The notes under the pieces are model-generated. The model worked only from the letters and a program-made list of their open reading frames with translations, did not search any database and was not told the origin of the DNA. Below are positions 35,132 to 44,731 of a stretch of DNA of 64,000 nt, piece after piece. The stretch comes from Spirochaetota bacterium. Lineage in GTDB: Bacteria > Spirochaetota > UBA4802 > JAKQUI01. A program made the position numbers and the translations under genes. The first letter of the stretch is position 1; the number at the start of each line of letters is the position of its first letter. The DNA lies in NCBI GenBank assembly GCA_029562645.1, contig JAKQUI010000072.1, forward strand, positions 1 to 64,000, written 5' to 3'.

Positions 35132-36320
35132 TTTCTTCTACAACCTCAAGGCCCATGGCGTGCCGGTCTCGCTACACGAGTGGATCACGCTGCACCACGC
35201 GCTCGTTGCGAACCTCAACGACTGCAGCCTCACGAAGTTTTACCACATCGCGCGCGCGATCCTCGTGAAAAACGAGATCCACTTCGACCGATACGACCTG
35301 GCCTTCCTGGACACCTTCAAGGACATCGAGACCACCGACGAGATGCTCGACAAGATCCTCGAGGGCCTCAAGAAAGTCAAGGAGCTGCACCTGAGCGAGG
35401 AGGAAAAGCGGCAGATGGAGCAGCTGGACCTGGACCAGGTCCTGAAGAACTTCGAGGAGCAGCTCAAGCAGGGGCACTACAAGGGGCATGTGGGCGGCAA
35501 CAAGGCCATCGGAACCGGCGGCCGCTCCACCCAGGGCGCGTGGGGCTACAATCCCGCGGGCATCCGCATCGGCCAGGGCGAGTCGCGCCACAAGCGCGCC
35601 GTGCAAATCGCCGAGAAGCGGACCTTCCGGAACTACTCCAGCAACATTACCCTCGACACGCGTCAGATGAAGGTGGCGCTTTCGCACCTGCGCTCGCTGT
35701 TGCCCATCGGGCCCGAGGAGCGCCTCAACCTGGGCGAGACCATTGACGCGACCTGCAAGAACGCGGGCGAGCTCGAGTTCGTCTGGGAAACGAAGGAGAA
35801 GAAGGCCGCCAAGGTGATCCTGCTCATGGACGCGGGCGGTTCCATGACGCCCTATTCGCAGCTGGTGGAGTTGTTGTTCTCGGCGGCCAGCGGGCAGATC
35901 AGCCGGTTCAAGCATTTCTATTTCCACAACTGCGTGTACCAAGACCTCTGGCGCGACATCGAGCGCGGCGACGCGACGATCTCCACCGCCGATCTCCTCA
36001 AGAGCGAGGACCCCGACTACAAGCTCATTCTGGTGGGCGACGCCGAGATGGCCCCCTCGGAGCTCACCTGGCGGAACGGCGCCATCGACTACTGGTACCA
36101 CAACGACACCCCCGGCATCGTGTGGCTCCAGCGACTGCGCGACAAGTTCCGCGACTCCATCTGGCTCAATCCGCTGCCCCGCCGCTCGTGGGACTACGTG
36201 CAGACCATCCGCATGGTTCGCGACATCTTCCCCATGTTCGAGCTCACCCTCGAGGGGCTCGACGAGGGCGTGAAATTCCTCATGCAGGGAAAGAGCCGGA
36301 TTGTGGGACGCGCCTCCTAG
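35121..36320 (+). CDS. VWA-domain protein, CoxE/COG3825-like
   Basis: A 399-residue protein. The C-terminal half holds a von Willebrand A domain with the metal site 'LLMDAGGSMTPYSQ' (DxGxS) and 'HFYFHNCVYQ'. The N-terminal half is charged and helical, with 'VKELHLSEEEKRQMEQLDLDQVLK'. It is the usual partner of MoxR ATPases. The GTG start at 35121 follows GGAG by five bases and overlaps the MoxR stop. The last four bases overlap the convergent RsbW-like gene. The complex it assembles is not identifiable. Confidence 0.87.
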   Translation: MFINFFYNLKAHGVPVSLHEWITLHHALVANLNDCSLTKFYHIARAILVKNEIHFDRYDLAFLDTFKDIETTDEMLDKILEGLKKVKELHLSEEEKRQMEQLDLDQVLKNFEEQLKQGHYKGHVGGNKAIGTGGRSTQGAWGYNPAGIRIGQGESRHKRAVQIAEKRTFRNYSSNITLDTRQMKVALSHLRSLLPIGPEERLNLGETIDATCKNAGELEFVWETKEKKAAKVILLMDAGGSMTPYSQLVELLFSAASGQISRFKHFYFHNCVYQDLWRDIERGDATISTADLLKSEDPDYKLILVGDAEMAPSELTWRNGAIDYWYHNDTPGIVWLQRLRDKFRDSIWLNPLPRRSWDYVQTIRMVRDIFPMFELTLEGLDEGVKFLMQGKSRIVGRAS

Positions 36321-36739
36321 GCGATCCGCTTGACCATCCGCAGCCGGTTGACGCCCTTCGCGAACGAATACTCCATCGTATCCATTAGCGTCCGGATAAT
36401 GTAGATCCCGAGCCCACGCCGCCGGCCCTTCTTGAAATGCTCGGCGAGGTCCGGCATGGGCGCCGTCGTGGGATCGAAATGCACGCCGGTATTGGCGATG
36501 GTCAGCGTGATGCGCGCGGGGGCGATGGTGCAGCGCATGGATATTTTCGCGCCGGCGCGGGGATGAGGATTGTGCTCGATGATGTTGACCAGCGCCTCGT
36601 AGGCCGCCAACTCGATCTGCGAGACGACGTCCACGGGCAGCGCAGCGTCCATCAGAAATGCGATGAGGTCCTTTCGCGTGCCGTGAAGGGAGGCGACCTG
36701 ATAGGTCAAGGAGAAGGTTTTTTGTTTCGATAGTGCCAT
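36317..36739 (-). CDS. RsbW/SpoIIAB-like ATP-binding (anti-sigma type) protein
   Basis: A 140-residue GHKL-fold protein. The N box is 'AAYEALVNIIEHNP' and the Gly-rich lid is 'GRRRGLGIYIIRTLMD', as in serine-kinase anti-sigma factors. Such proteins phosphorylate a STAS antagonist and hold a sigma factor or another partner. No STAS gene is adjacent, but three lie 15 kb away at 51956-53154, so they could be partners; this is inference. The start ATG at 36739 is not backed by a strong ribosome site. It converges on the VWA gene with a 4-bp overlap. Confidence 0.8.
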   Translation of the reverse strand: MALSKQKTFSLTYQVASLHGTRKDLIAFLMDAALPVDVVSQIELAAYEALVNIIEHNPHPRAGAKISMRCTIAPARITLTIANTGVHFDPTTAPMPDLAEHFKKGRRRGLGIYIIRTLMDTMEYSFAKGVNRLRMVKRIA

Positions 36740-36888
36740 CGGAAGCGACGATGCGTCCCCGGCAGGGCGCGGCCGCGGGCGGATCACACCGATGCTGAGC
36801 CTGCGCGGTAAAATCCGCAATTATTTTTTTCTTGCGCTCGCGCCCGCCCCGGCCCCATCATGCGGCCAGTCGCAGGGAGGATGGGCCG

Positions 36889-37836
36889 ATGGTACGCGTC
36901 GCGGGACTCACGAAGCATTTCAGCGCTCGCAAGAGCGGTTTTTTCGAACGGCCGGGCGTGGTGCGCGCGGTCGACGATATCGGATTTACCATCGAGGCGG
37001 GAAAGACCCTGGGCATGGTGGGCGAGAGCGGCAGCGGCAAGACCACGGCGGCCCGTTCGATGCTTCGCCTCATCGAGCCCGACGCCGGCGAGGTCGTCAT
37101 CAACGGGCGCGACGTCCTGCGCCTTCCGCCCGCCGAGCTGCGTTCGTTCCGGCGCAACATGCAAATCGTTTTCCAGGACCCGTACGGCTCGCTCAATCCG
37201 CGCATGACCGCGGGCAAGATCATCACCGAGCCGCTGCGCATCCACCGCTCGATGGAGAAATCCGAGCTCGCCTCGCGCCTGCGCGAGCTGCTCGAGCTGG
37301 TGGGCCTTTCCCCCGAGCATGCGGACCGATACCCGCACGAGTTCAGCGGCGGACAGCGCCAGCGCATCGGGATCGCCCGTGCGATCGCGCTCAATCCCGC
37401 CTTCATCATCCTCGACGAGCCGGTCTCGGCGCTCGACGTCTCCATCCAGGGGCAGATCCTCAATCTTCTCAGGGACCTGCAGGAGAAGCTGGGACTCACC
37501 TTTCTCTTCGTGGCGCACGATCTCGCGGTGGTGGAGCACATGAGCGACCGCATCGCGGTGATGTACCTCGGCAAGATCGTCGAGGAGAGCGCCCGGACCG
37601 AGCTCTATCGCGAACCGCTGCATCCCTACACGGCAAGCCTCCTCACGTCGATCCCGACGGCCGAGCCGTCGCGCAAGGGATTCGCGGTGCTGCCCGGCGA
37701 GATCCCCTCGCCGGAGGACCCGCCGGCGGGCTGCCACTTCCATCCCCGCTGCCCCAAGGTGATGGACACGTGCCGGAGCGTTCCGCCGCCCATGAAGGAG
37801 GTCGGCGGCCGCCGCGTGGCCTGCCATCTGTACTGA
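36889..37836 (+). CDS. ABC transporter ATP-binding protein, DppF/OppF type
   Basis: A 315-residue ATPase of peptide or nickel uptake systems. Walker A is 'GESGSGKTT', the Q-loop is in 'QIVFQDPYGSLNPRM', the signature is 'FSGGQRQRIGIARA', Walker B is 'FIILDEPVSALDVSIQG', and the C-terminal Cys set 'CHFHPRCPKVMDTC' is typical of OppF/DppF. The DppD mate, permeases and binding protein are not in the window. GGGAGG lies eight bases before ATG 36889. The stop and the next start share TGATG. Confidence 0.87.
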   Translation: MVRVAGLTKHFSARKSGFFERPGVVRAVDDIGFTIEAGKTLGMVGESGSGKTTAARSMLRLIEPDAGEVVINGRDVLRLPPAELRSFRRNMQIVFQDPYGSLNPRMTAGKIITEPLRIHRSMEKSELASRLRELLELVGLSPEHADRYPHEFSGGQRQRIGIARAIALNPAFIILDEPVSALDVSIQGQILNLLRDLQEKLGLTFLFVAHDLAVVEHMSDRIAVMYLGKIVEESARTELYREPLHPYTASLLTSIPTAEPSRKGFAVLPGEIPSPEDPPAGCHFHPRCPKVMDTCRSVPPPMKEVGGRRVACHLY

Positions 37837-38756
37837 TGGGCGACCGCGCTCCCCTGCGCCGGGTGCGGCTCACCGCCGCGCTTGCATGCGCCGCGCTCAT
37901 TTCGGGAATCGCGACGCTCCCCACGCGCTCCCTGTTCGCCATCGACGTCGACACGCTCGATCCATCGAACCGCTTTCTGTTCCGCCAGATCGAAAAGCCG
38001 CCGGACGACCCGCAGGCCTACGAGCGCATCTTCTACAAGAACGAGCTCATCCACTGCACCGGAAGCAACGAGGCCGCAGCGGCGAACAACCGCGCGATCG
38101 CCCTCATGGAACAGGCGAATTATGCCGATGCGGAGAAGCTCCTCCGCGAGGCCCTCGCCCGCGCGCCGCTCTTCTTCCCGTTCGAATACAACCTCGGCAT
38201 GTGCCTCATCCATCTCGACCGCCTGCGCGAGGCGCTCGTGCACCTCAGGCGCGCTGCCAATCTGGTGCCGGAATTCTCGAAGACCTATCTCCAGATCGGA
38301 TATGTGTACCAGCGCATGGCCAAGCACGAAATCGCCATCGACCATTTCCGAAAGGCGCTCGCGATCAACGCGAAGGAGATCGACGGCTACGTGCAGATCG
38401 GCGATATCTACTTTTCACGCAAACAGTATTCGATGGCGAAAAAGTATTACGAGGGCGCGCTCAAGGTCGATACGCGCTTTCCCAACGGCCTTCTGGGCCT
38501 CGCGAAGATCCATTTTATCAAGGAGAAATACCGGCGGGCCATCATCCTCTTTCAGACCATCGACACCACGAAGAACTACGACAAGTCGCTGCACTACTAC
38601 TACGCGGAGTGCCTGTACAAGATGCAGGAATACGAGGAGGCCTACAAGCAGTACGAGAGACTACTCACCTTCAAGACCGATAAGTTTTTTCTCACCAACT
38701 CCGTGGCGCTCATTCGGCACAAGCTGGAGCTTACCAAGCGTTTCATCGACCGCTAA
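37836..38756 (+). CDS. TPR-repeat protein with membrane or export leader
   Basis: A 306-residue protein. A hydrophobic stretch 'LTAALACAALISGIATL' near the N-terminus may be a signal or anchor. From about residue 85 there are five to six tetratricopeptide repeats, e.g. 'ADAEKLLREALARAPLF', 'LREALVHLRRAANLVPEF' and 'AIDHFRKALAINAKEIDGY'. TPR domains bind other proteins. Its ATG overlaps the stop of the ABC ATPase gene (TGATG), so the two are translated together, an unusual coupling for a DppF gene. Confidence 0.8.
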   Translation: MGDRAPLRRVRLTAALACAALISGIATLPTRSLFAIDVDTLDPSNRFLFRQIEKPPDDPQAYERIFYKNELIHCTGSNEAAAANNRAIALMEQANYADAEKLLREALARAPLFFPFEYNLGMCLIHLDRLREALVHLRRAANLVPEFSKTYLQIGYVYQRMAKHEIAIDHFRKALAINAKEIDGYVQIGDIYFSRKQYSMAKKYYEGALKVDTRFPNGLLGLAKIHFIKEKYRRAIILFQTIDTTKNYDKSLHYYYAECLYKMQEYEEAYKQYERLLTFKTDKFFLTNSVALIRHKLELTKRFIDR

Positions 38757-38764
38757 CGCCGGCC

Positions 38765-38980
38765 TCAGTGGTCCTTCATGGCAATGAACGCCTGATACGG
38801 ACAGCCCTTCGTGCAAAGACCGCAGCGCGTACATAGCGCTTGATCCACCGTCGGTGCATTATGTCCCTTCTGCTCTATGGCGCCCATCGGACATCGCTTC
38901 ACCATCGGGCAGGGATGGTTCTGCGGGCAGCGATGGCTATCGACGATAATGATCGGTTTTTCGGCCGTTATTGATGTCAT
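38765..38980 (-). CDS. Small 4Fe-4S ferredoxin-like protein
   Basis: A 71-residue protein with two cysteine groups: 'CPQNHPCPMVKRCP' and 'CTRCGLCTKGCP'. The second is a regular 4Fe-4S motif; the first is a looser, His-containing variant that may bind a second cluster. It could carry electrons to a redox enzyme; none is adjacent. A 24-base near-perfect palindrome lies 24 bases upstream of its start (39004-39027) and may control it. It converges with the TPR gene. Confidence 0.82.
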   Translation of the reverse strand: MTSITAEKPIIIVDSHRCPQNHPCPMVKRCPMGAIEQKGHNAPTVDQALCTRCGLCTKGCPYQAFIAMKDH

Positions 38981-39003
38981 AGTTTCACCAGTATGTATAA
39001 TTA

Positions 39004-39027
39004 ATATTTTAGAATATACTAAAATAT
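39004..39027. promoter_or_regulatory. Palindromic operator upstream of ferredoxin
   Basis: ATATTTTAG (39004-39012) pairs perfectly with CTAAAATAT (39019-39027) around AATATA. It is in the promoter region of the ferredoxin gene in a very AT-rich pocket. The regulator is not identified; ArsR-, Rrf2- or MarR-type dimers are possible. Confidence 0.55.
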
Positions 39028-39213
39028 AATCATTTCGTCAACTAAAAAAAATAATCCCGTGCGACGGGGCGACTGTGATACTCTTCCGCCTCTTTTATTT
39101 TTCTTTCGCCATGAGCCTACAGAGTTTGGCTCTACATACGCGTACGGCGGGTGTGTAATCACCCGCCGTACATTGTTGATGGAATGCGATTGGTAATTGG
39201 GGAACGCGCGGCG

Positions 39214-40446
39214 CTAGGCGTGCTTCTTCTCCGGCGCCTTCACAAGTGCGATGATGATCACCGATATCGCGACCACGACCGCACCCACCACAAACGGGGC
39301 CAGATAGGTCCCGGTTGAGTCCTTGAGCCAGCCGCCCACATACGGTCCCGCGAACCCCGCCAGCCCCCATGAGGTGAACAGCAGCCCGTAGTTGGTCCCC
39401 TGCGAGGTGATCCCGAAAAACTGGATGCAGGTGGCTGGGAAGAGCGTAAACATGGAGCCGTAGTTCCAGCCGATGAGCGCCGCGACCATCCAGAGCGCCC
39501 AGTAGGTGTACCCGGCGGGATACAGGAGCGCCATGGCCGCAACCTGCAGGGCGAAGATGCCCACGAAGCTCTTCTTGACGCCGATCTTGTCGCCGATGAT
39601 GCCGATGAGGACGCGCGCCGCCGCATTGAAGATTGCAAGCCAGCTCGCCGCGCCGGCCGCCTTCATCGGTTCGATGCCCCGGTCGATCCCATGACCGGCG
39701 ATATGACCGATCACCATGAGCCCCGCGAAGGAGCCGCAGAAGTAGGCGACATAGAGCATCCAGAACTGTGCGGTCTTGAAGGTCTCCTGATAGGTGAAAT
39801 CTCTCGTCTCCCTTCCTCCCGACGTGGGGACAACGGGATTGAATCCCGCCGGCTTCCAGCCGGCCGGCGGCGTTTTCAGCGTGAACGAGGCGAGGATCGC
39901 CATGACCCCCATTGCGGCGCCCACATAGATGAACACCGAGCGCCAGCCGTAATTCTGGATGATGTAGGTCGCCAGCGGCGCCATGATGAACGATCCCAGG
40001 CCCAGGCCGACCACGGCGAACCCGGTCGCGAGCGCGCGGTGATCGGGCCACCACTTGGGCGCCGTCGCGATGGGCGGCAGATAGACCAGGCCGCCGCCGA
40101 AACCGGCGACGAGACCGTAGGTGATATAGAGCTGCGTTTTCGATTCGATGAAACCGGACAGCACGAACCCGGCGCAGAGGATCGCGCCGCCGATGAAGAC
40201 GACGATGCGCGCGCCGTACTTGTCGCTCAAGCGCCCGGCCGGATAGGTCATGAGGCCGAAGACCAGGCAGCAGATGGCGAAGGCCAGCGCGATGTCGGCG
40301 CGGCTCCATCCGAAGTCGGCGTTGAGCGGCTTGATGAAAACGCTCCATGCGTACAGGAGCGCCCCGCAGGTGGTGCTGCTGAAGACCCCGCCCACCAGCG
40401 GCAGCCAGCGCGGTATTGTCGCTGCGTTTTGCGAAGCGTGTGACAT
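39214..40446 (-). CDS. MFS transporter, oxalate/formate-antiporter (OxlT)-like
   Basis: A 410-residue, 12-helix major facilitator protein. '[17 protein letters not shown]' is the loop 2-3 motif, and '[18 protein letters not shown]', '[14 protein letters not shown]' and '[17 protein letters not shown]' resemble OxlT/monocarboxylate carriers. The ligand cannot be deduced; oxalate, formate or another small acid is possible. ATG at 40446 begins the well-formed first helix. It is divergent from PEPCK with about 300 bp between start codons. Confidence 0.82.
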   Translation of the reverse strand: MSHASQNAATIPRWLPLVGGVFSSTTCGALLYAWSVFIKPLNADFGWSRADIALAFAICCLVFGLMTYPAGRLSDKYGARIVVFIGGAILCAGFVLSGFIESKTQLYITYGLVAGFGGGLVYLPPIATAPKWWPDHRALATGFAVVGLGLGSFIMAPLATYIIQNYGWRSVFIYVGAAMGVMAILASFTLKTPPAGWKPAGFNPVVPTSGGRETRDFTYQETFKTAQFWMLYVAYFCGSFAGLMVIGHIAGHGIDRGIEPMKAAGAASWLAIFNAAARVLIGIIGDKIGVKKSFVGIFALQVAAMALLYPAGYTYWALWMVAALIGWNYGSMFTLFPATCIQFFGITSQGTNYGLLFTSWGLAGFAGPYVGGWLKDSTGTYLAPFVVGAVVVAISVIIIALVKAPEKKHA

Positions 40447-40753
40447 GATGTTACCCCCATAGTCTCTATTTCGAGTGCATACCATTCCCATTCCGTTGAC
40501 GACGGTACTGATACTGTATGCACTGGATATTCTGTAATGACGCGGTGTTTAGCACGGTCGGGCAGCATACCAATTAGGTGCAAGGCCATCGGAAAAGCAA
40601 TATTTTTTCTCTTTTTGATCGATTTGCCGGAAAGAAAATTGACAGACAACGACCTGAATTTTTGGGTACTCACACGATTGGTATTTTCAGGCATCAGGAA
40701 ACTCCTGCCAGCGCCTTGAATCTGCCCGAATACGACAGAGGGAGGTGCCTCAC

Positions 40754-42565
40754 ATGAACGACAGCAGCTTGACGAAACACAATGGACTCATCCAATGGGT
40801 CGATGCGATGGCCGCGATGTGCCAGCCCGACCGCGTCTATTGGTGCGACGGGTCCCAGAGGGAGTACGACGCCATGATCAAGATCATGGTGGATTGCGGC
40901 CTCGCGACCCCGCTCAATGAGAAAACGCGAACGAAATCATATCTCTTTCGCTCGGACCCCTCGGACGTCGCGCGCGTCGAGGACCGCACCTACATCGCAT
41001 CGAAATCCAAGGACGAGGCCGGTCCCACGAACAACTGGATCGACCCCGATGAATTAAAAAAGACCATGAAGGGACTCTATACCGGCTGCATGAAGGGCCG
41101 GACTATGTACGTGATCCCCTTCAGCATGGGCCCGGTCGGCTCGCCCATCGCGCAGATCGGCATCGAGCTCACGGACTCGCCCTATGTTGTGGTGAACATG
41201 CACATCATGACGCGCGTCGGGAGCGCGGTGCTCGATGCGCTCGGCGAGAACGGCACGTTCATCCCCTGTCTGCACTCGGTGGGCAAACCGCTCGGTCCCG
41301 GCGAATCGGATGGGCACCTGTGGCCCTGCGCGCCCATCGAAAAGAAATACATCTCGCATTTCCCCGAGGAGAAGACGATCTGGTCGTTTGGATCCGGCTA
41401 TGGCGGGAATGCGCTGTTGGGCAAAAAGTGCTTCGCGCTGCGCATCGCCTCGGTGATGGCCCGCGAGCAGGGCTGGTTGGCCGAGCACATGCTCATCCTG
41501 GGCATCACCAATCCGCAGGGCGTGAAGAAATACATCGCCGCGGCCTTCCCCTCCGCCTGCGGGAAGACCAATCTCGCCATGCTCATTCCCTCCATCCCCG
41601 GCTGGAAGGTGGAATGCGTGGGCGACGATATCGCCTGGATGAAGTTCGGCGAGGACGGGCGGCTTTACGCCATCAACCCCGAGGCCGGATTCTTCGGCGT
41701 GGCGCCGGGGACCTCGATGGATTCGAACCCGAACGCGATGAAGTCGATCGACCGCAATACCATCTTCACCAATGTGGCCCTCACGGAGAACAACGATGTC
41801 TGGTGGGAAGGCATCGGGTATGATCCGCCCGCAGGGCGCATTATCGACTGGACGGGCGCAGAGTGGACCAAGGACTCCGGAAAGCTCGCCGCGCACGCGA
41901 ATGCGCGCTTCACGGCACCGGCGCGGCAGTGCCCCGCGATCGACCCGAACTGGGAGGACCCGAAGGGCGTGCCGATCAGCGCCTTCCTCTTCGGCGGGCG
42001 GCGCCCCACCACCATCCCGCTGGTGCATCAGGCATTCAATTGGAACCACGGCGTGTTCCTCGGTTCCATCGTCGGCTCCGAGGTGACGGCGGCGGCGATA
42101 TCGGCGAACATCGGCCAGGTGCGACGCGACCCCATGGCCATGCTCCCCTTCTGCGGCTATCACATGGGGGATTATCTCAAGCACTGGATAACCATCGGCT
42201 CGAGGACGAGCGCCGAAAAACTGCCGAAGATATTCTACGTGAACTGGTTCCGCAAGACCGCCGACGGGAAATGGCTCTGGCCCGGCTACGGAGAAAACAG
42301 CCGCGTGCTCAAGTGGGTCTTCGAGCGGGTCAACGGCGAGGGCAAGGCGCAGGACACGGCCATCGGCCACATGCCAACGGTTGACGCCATCGACCGCTCC
42401 GGCCTCGACGTCAGCGACGCCGACATGCGGGAGCTCCTCGCGGTGGACCACGACGAATGGAAGCGCGAGATCGCAAGCATTCGCGAGCATTATGCGCGGT
42501 TCGGCGACCGTCTGCCCCGCGAGCTCGCTGATGAGTTGGCGGCGCTCGAACGGCGTCTCGGCTAG
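40754..42565 (+). CDS. pckG: Phosphoenolpyruvate carboxykinase (GTP)
   Basis: A 603-residue enzyme making PEP from oxaloacetate and GTP. The GTP class shows '[12 protein letters not shown]' (the reactive Cys269 and the P-loop at 270-275), '[11 protein letters not shown]' and the C-terminal '[24 protein letters not shown]'. Length fits the GTP form. The start ATG 40754 follows GGGAGG by seven bases. It links the TCA cycle to gluconeogenesis. A hairpin follows at 42586. Confidence 0.95.
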   Translation: MNDSSLTKHNGLIQWVDAMAAMCQPDRVYWCDGSQREYDAMIKIMVDCGLATPLNEKTRTKSYLFRSDPSDVARVEDRTYIASKSKDEAGPTNNWIDPDELKKTMKGLYTGCMKGRTMYVIPFSMGPVGSPIAQIGIELTDSPYVVVNMHIMTRVGSAVLDALGENGTFIPCLHSVGKPLGPGESDGHLWPCAPIEKKYISHFPEEKTIWSFGSGYGGNALLGKKCFALRIASVMAREQGWLAEHMLILGITNPQGVKKYIAAAFPSACGKTNLAMLIPSIPGWKVECVGDDIAWMKFGEDGRLYAINPEAGFFGVAPGTSMDSNPNAMKSIDRNTIFTNVALTENNDVWWEGIGYDPPAGRIIDWTGAEWTKDSGKLAAHANARFTAPARQCPAIDPNWEDPKGVPISAFLFGGRRPTTIPLVHQAFNWNHGVFLGSIVGSEVTAAAISANIGQVRRDPMAMLPFCGYHMGDYLKHWITIGSRTSAEKLPKIFYVNWFRKTADGKWLWPGYGENSRVLKWVFERVNGEGKAQDTAIGHMPTVDAIDRSGLDVSDADMRELLAVDHDEWKREIASIREHYARFGDRLPRELADELAALERRLG

Positions 42566-42585
42566 GTACTGCAATTCCCTGCTTT

Positions 42586-42620
42586 CGAACGTCCGGTCGC
42601 ATCCAGCGGCCGGGCGTTCG
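42586..42620 (+). terminator. Hairpin after PEPCK
   Basis: CGAACGTCCGG pairs with CCGGGCGTTCG (one mismatch), and GCATCC with GGATGC forms an alternative. There is no T-run, so it may only protect the mRNA end. Confidence 0.45.
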
Positions 42621-42775
42621 GATGCATTATCACACTCCACCACATAATTCACTCACTGCGGATAGCGCGCGACTGCGGCATTGCATAAAAAACACAAACA
42701 TATGTTTAGCCTGGCTTGATTTTTCCGCCAGAAATGACGATACATATGGTGATCGGGCGAAGCGAGGAGGATGTC

Positions 42776-43201
42776 ATGAAGCTGGCACCGTTTTCACATC
42801 GACCGGAAATGCTCATCGACACGGAGCAGAATTCGCGCATGAACCGTGTCAATCGCTGGGACGCGACCGGCGCGAGAACCGTTACCATTAATCCGGACCG
42901 CGAACGGCGCCGAGGGCGCGATCATGCGCGTACGGACGATACGCCCGACGAGGCGGGCGCGCACCTCGAGAGCCTGCGGAACATGGCGGCGCAGGTGAAT
43001 GAGGATTTGGCCTCACGAAATTCGCCGCACCGGTTCTATGTATTCGAGGAGGGCGGCGAGGTGTTCATCAATCTCGTGCTCCTCGACGCGGCGGGCTCCG
43101 TCGTGCGCATTATCCGCAAGGACATCACCCACTCCGAGTTTTCGGACCTCGTCCGCCAGCTGGAGCGCGGCGAAGGGCTTTTCCTCGAGCTCGTCGGCTG
43201 A
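42776..43201 (+). CDS. FlaG-like protein
   Basis: A 141-residue protein. The C-terminal half 'VNEDLASRNSPHRFYVFEEGGEVFI' and the following acidic, Ile/Val-rich stretch resemble FlaG, a small protein affecting flagellar filament length. The N-terminal half is basic and low-complexity ('DRERRRGRDH'). I chose ATG at 42776, five bases after AGGAGG; an earlier TTG is unlikely. There are no other flagellar genes nearby, so the name rests on weak similarity. Confidence 0.55.
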   Translation: MKLAPFSHRPEMLIDTEQNSRMNRVNRWDATGARTVTINPDRERRRGRDHARTDDTPDEAGAHLESLRNMAAQVNEDLASRNSPHRFYVFEEGGEVFINLVLLDAAGSVVRIIRKDITHSEFSDLVRQLERGEGLFLELVG

Positions 43202-43417
43202 TGATCGATCGGGAATTGACGGCGGCCATGATTTTTTGCGCAGCACAACAATCAGCAGGAACAAAGCCGTAACCCGCACCAACGCGATGTAACAATGCGC
43301 CGCCCGCCGGGTCTAAGAACGGTATTCCCTGTATCATTGCGCGGTTTTTTTACCGCCAACCGCTTCTTTATTATATGATATCGTCACACACAACAAATCT
43401 ATTGCTATGAGGTGCGT

Positions 43418-44608
43418 ATGGATTCCATAGGAAAGAAAATACTATCGGCGCCCGCGATTGCGATTGCCGTGATTGTCGCCATCGCATGTGTCGTGGTGCT
43501 ATCCGCGTCGCGGCTCACGGGCGCCGGCGGCGGGTTCGGCGCCGACGGGAAATCGCCGATCTCGTCGAGTTCCTCGCGGGCGTGGGACATGCAGAAGACC
43601 TTTCGCGAGATCTACGATCTCAACAACGACCGGGTGGTCTTCATCAGCACCGAGCAAACGGTGCAGATGCCGCAGAACCCGTTCTTCAACGATCCGTTTT
43701 TCCGCGATTTCTTCGGGATGCCGCGGGGACAGCAGCAGCCGCGCACGCAGAAGCGAACGGGACTGGGGACCGGGTTTGTCCTCACGGACGACGGCTACAT
43801 CTGCACCAACGCCCACGTGGTGAGCCGCATGGACCGCACGGGGAACATCATCGGGCCGCTGGAACGGGTGAAGGTGAAGGTGGGCGACACGACCTATGAC
43901 GCGATCGTGGTGGGCGCGGACGGGCGGACGGACATCGCGCTCCTGAAGATCAATCCCAAAACGAAACTCAATCCCGTGTATCTGGGCGATTCCGACACCG
44001 TGCGGGTCGGTGACTGGGCGGTCGCGATCGGGAACCCCTTCGGATTGGACAAGACCTTCACCGTCGGCGTCATCAGCGCCGTGGCGCGCAAGGACGTGGG
44101 CATGATGGGCGGCTCCCAGACGCATATCCAGACCGACGCCTCCATCAACCCCGGCAACTCAGGCGGGCCGCTCATCAACATCAACGGCGAGGTGATCGGC
44201 ATCAATCGCATGATCTACTCGAACAGCGGCGGGTCGCTGGGGATCGGCTTCGCCATTCCCATCAACCAGGCGAAGGCGGTATTGGAGGACCTCAAGAAAT
44301 TCAAGAAGGTGAAGCGCGGGTATATCGGGGTTCATATCGCACCGCTGACCGACGAGCATGTAAAAGAGCTTGGCTTAAAGAACACGGAGGGAGCGCGTGT
44401 GGATGCCGTACTAAATGGAGGCCCATCCGCGAAGGCCGGCATGAGGATTGGCGACGTGATACTTTCCGTTGACGGCACAAAGGTGAATTCACCCGGCGCA
44501 CTGATCGAGATTGTCGAAAAAATGCCGATTGGAAAGACCCTTAAAATCGAGGTATGGCGCGAAAGGGGGACTGTCACTCTTTATATCACCATACAAGAAC
44601 GATCGTAA
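43418..44608 (+). CDS. HtrA/DegS-type serine protease with one PDZ domain
   Basis: A 396-residue envelope protease. An N-terminal hydrophobic anchor (about 12-30) precedes a trypsin-like domain with catalytic H133 ('TNAHVV'), D172 ('GRTDIALLKI') and S248 ('NPGNSGGPL'), then one PDZ domain from about 290. It degrades or senses misfolded periplasmic proteins. The Hsp20 genes follow, so it stands in a protein-quality setting. ATG 43418 follows TGAGGTG. Confidence 0.92.
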   Translation: MDSIGKKILSAPAIAIAVIVAIACVVVLSASRLTGAGGGFGADGKSPISSSSSRAWDMQKTFREIYDLNNDRVVFISTEQTVQMPQNPFFNDPFFRDFFGMPRGQQQPRTQKRTGLGTGFVLTDDGYICTNAHVVSRMDRTGNIIGPLERVKVKVGDTTYDAIVVGADGRTDIALLKINPKTKLNPVYLGDSDTVRVGDWAVAIGNPFGLDKTFTVGVISAVARKDVGMMGGSQTHIQTDASINPGNSGGPLININGEVIGINRMIYSNSGGSLGIGFAIPINQAKAVLEDLKKFKKVKRGYIGVHIAPLTDEHVKELGLKNTEGARVDAVLNGGPSAKAGMRIGDVILSVDGTKVNSPGALIEIVEKMPIGKTLKIEVWRERGTVTLYITIQERS

Positions 44609-44634
44609 AAAATCCAAAAAATTCAAATTCACCC

Positions 44635-44661
44635 CTTGACGTTTCTGACGAGGGGTATTAT
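44635..44661 (+). promoter_or_regulatory. Promoter of the hsp20 pair
   Basis: TTGACG (44635-44640) and TATTAT (44656-44661) with a 15-base gap, or TTATTT at 17 bases. It lies just upstream of the CIRCE element. Confidence 0.55.
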
Positions 44662-44674
44662 TTTATTAGTGTTA

Positions 44675-44701
44675 TTAGCACTCAATTATTTAAAGTGCTA
44701 A
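44675..44701. promoter_or_regulatory. CIRCE element (HrcA operator)
   Basis: TTAGCACTC-N9-AAGTGCTAA (44675-44683 and 44693-44701) matches the CIRCE consensus TTAGCACTC-N9-GAGTGCTAA with one base changed. It lies 30 bp before the first hsp20 ATG, where HrcA would block transcription until heat shock. Confidence 0.9.
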
Positions 44702-44731
44702 CAATAAAATGAACAATATTGGAGGAATGAC

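Noticed and set aside
40537-40719. 60-codon frame upstream of PEPCK
   Set aside because: No ribosome site or family character; lies in the divergent promoter region.
41054-42652. 532-codon minus-strand frame over PEPCK
   Set aside because: Shadow of a complete GTP-PEPCK.
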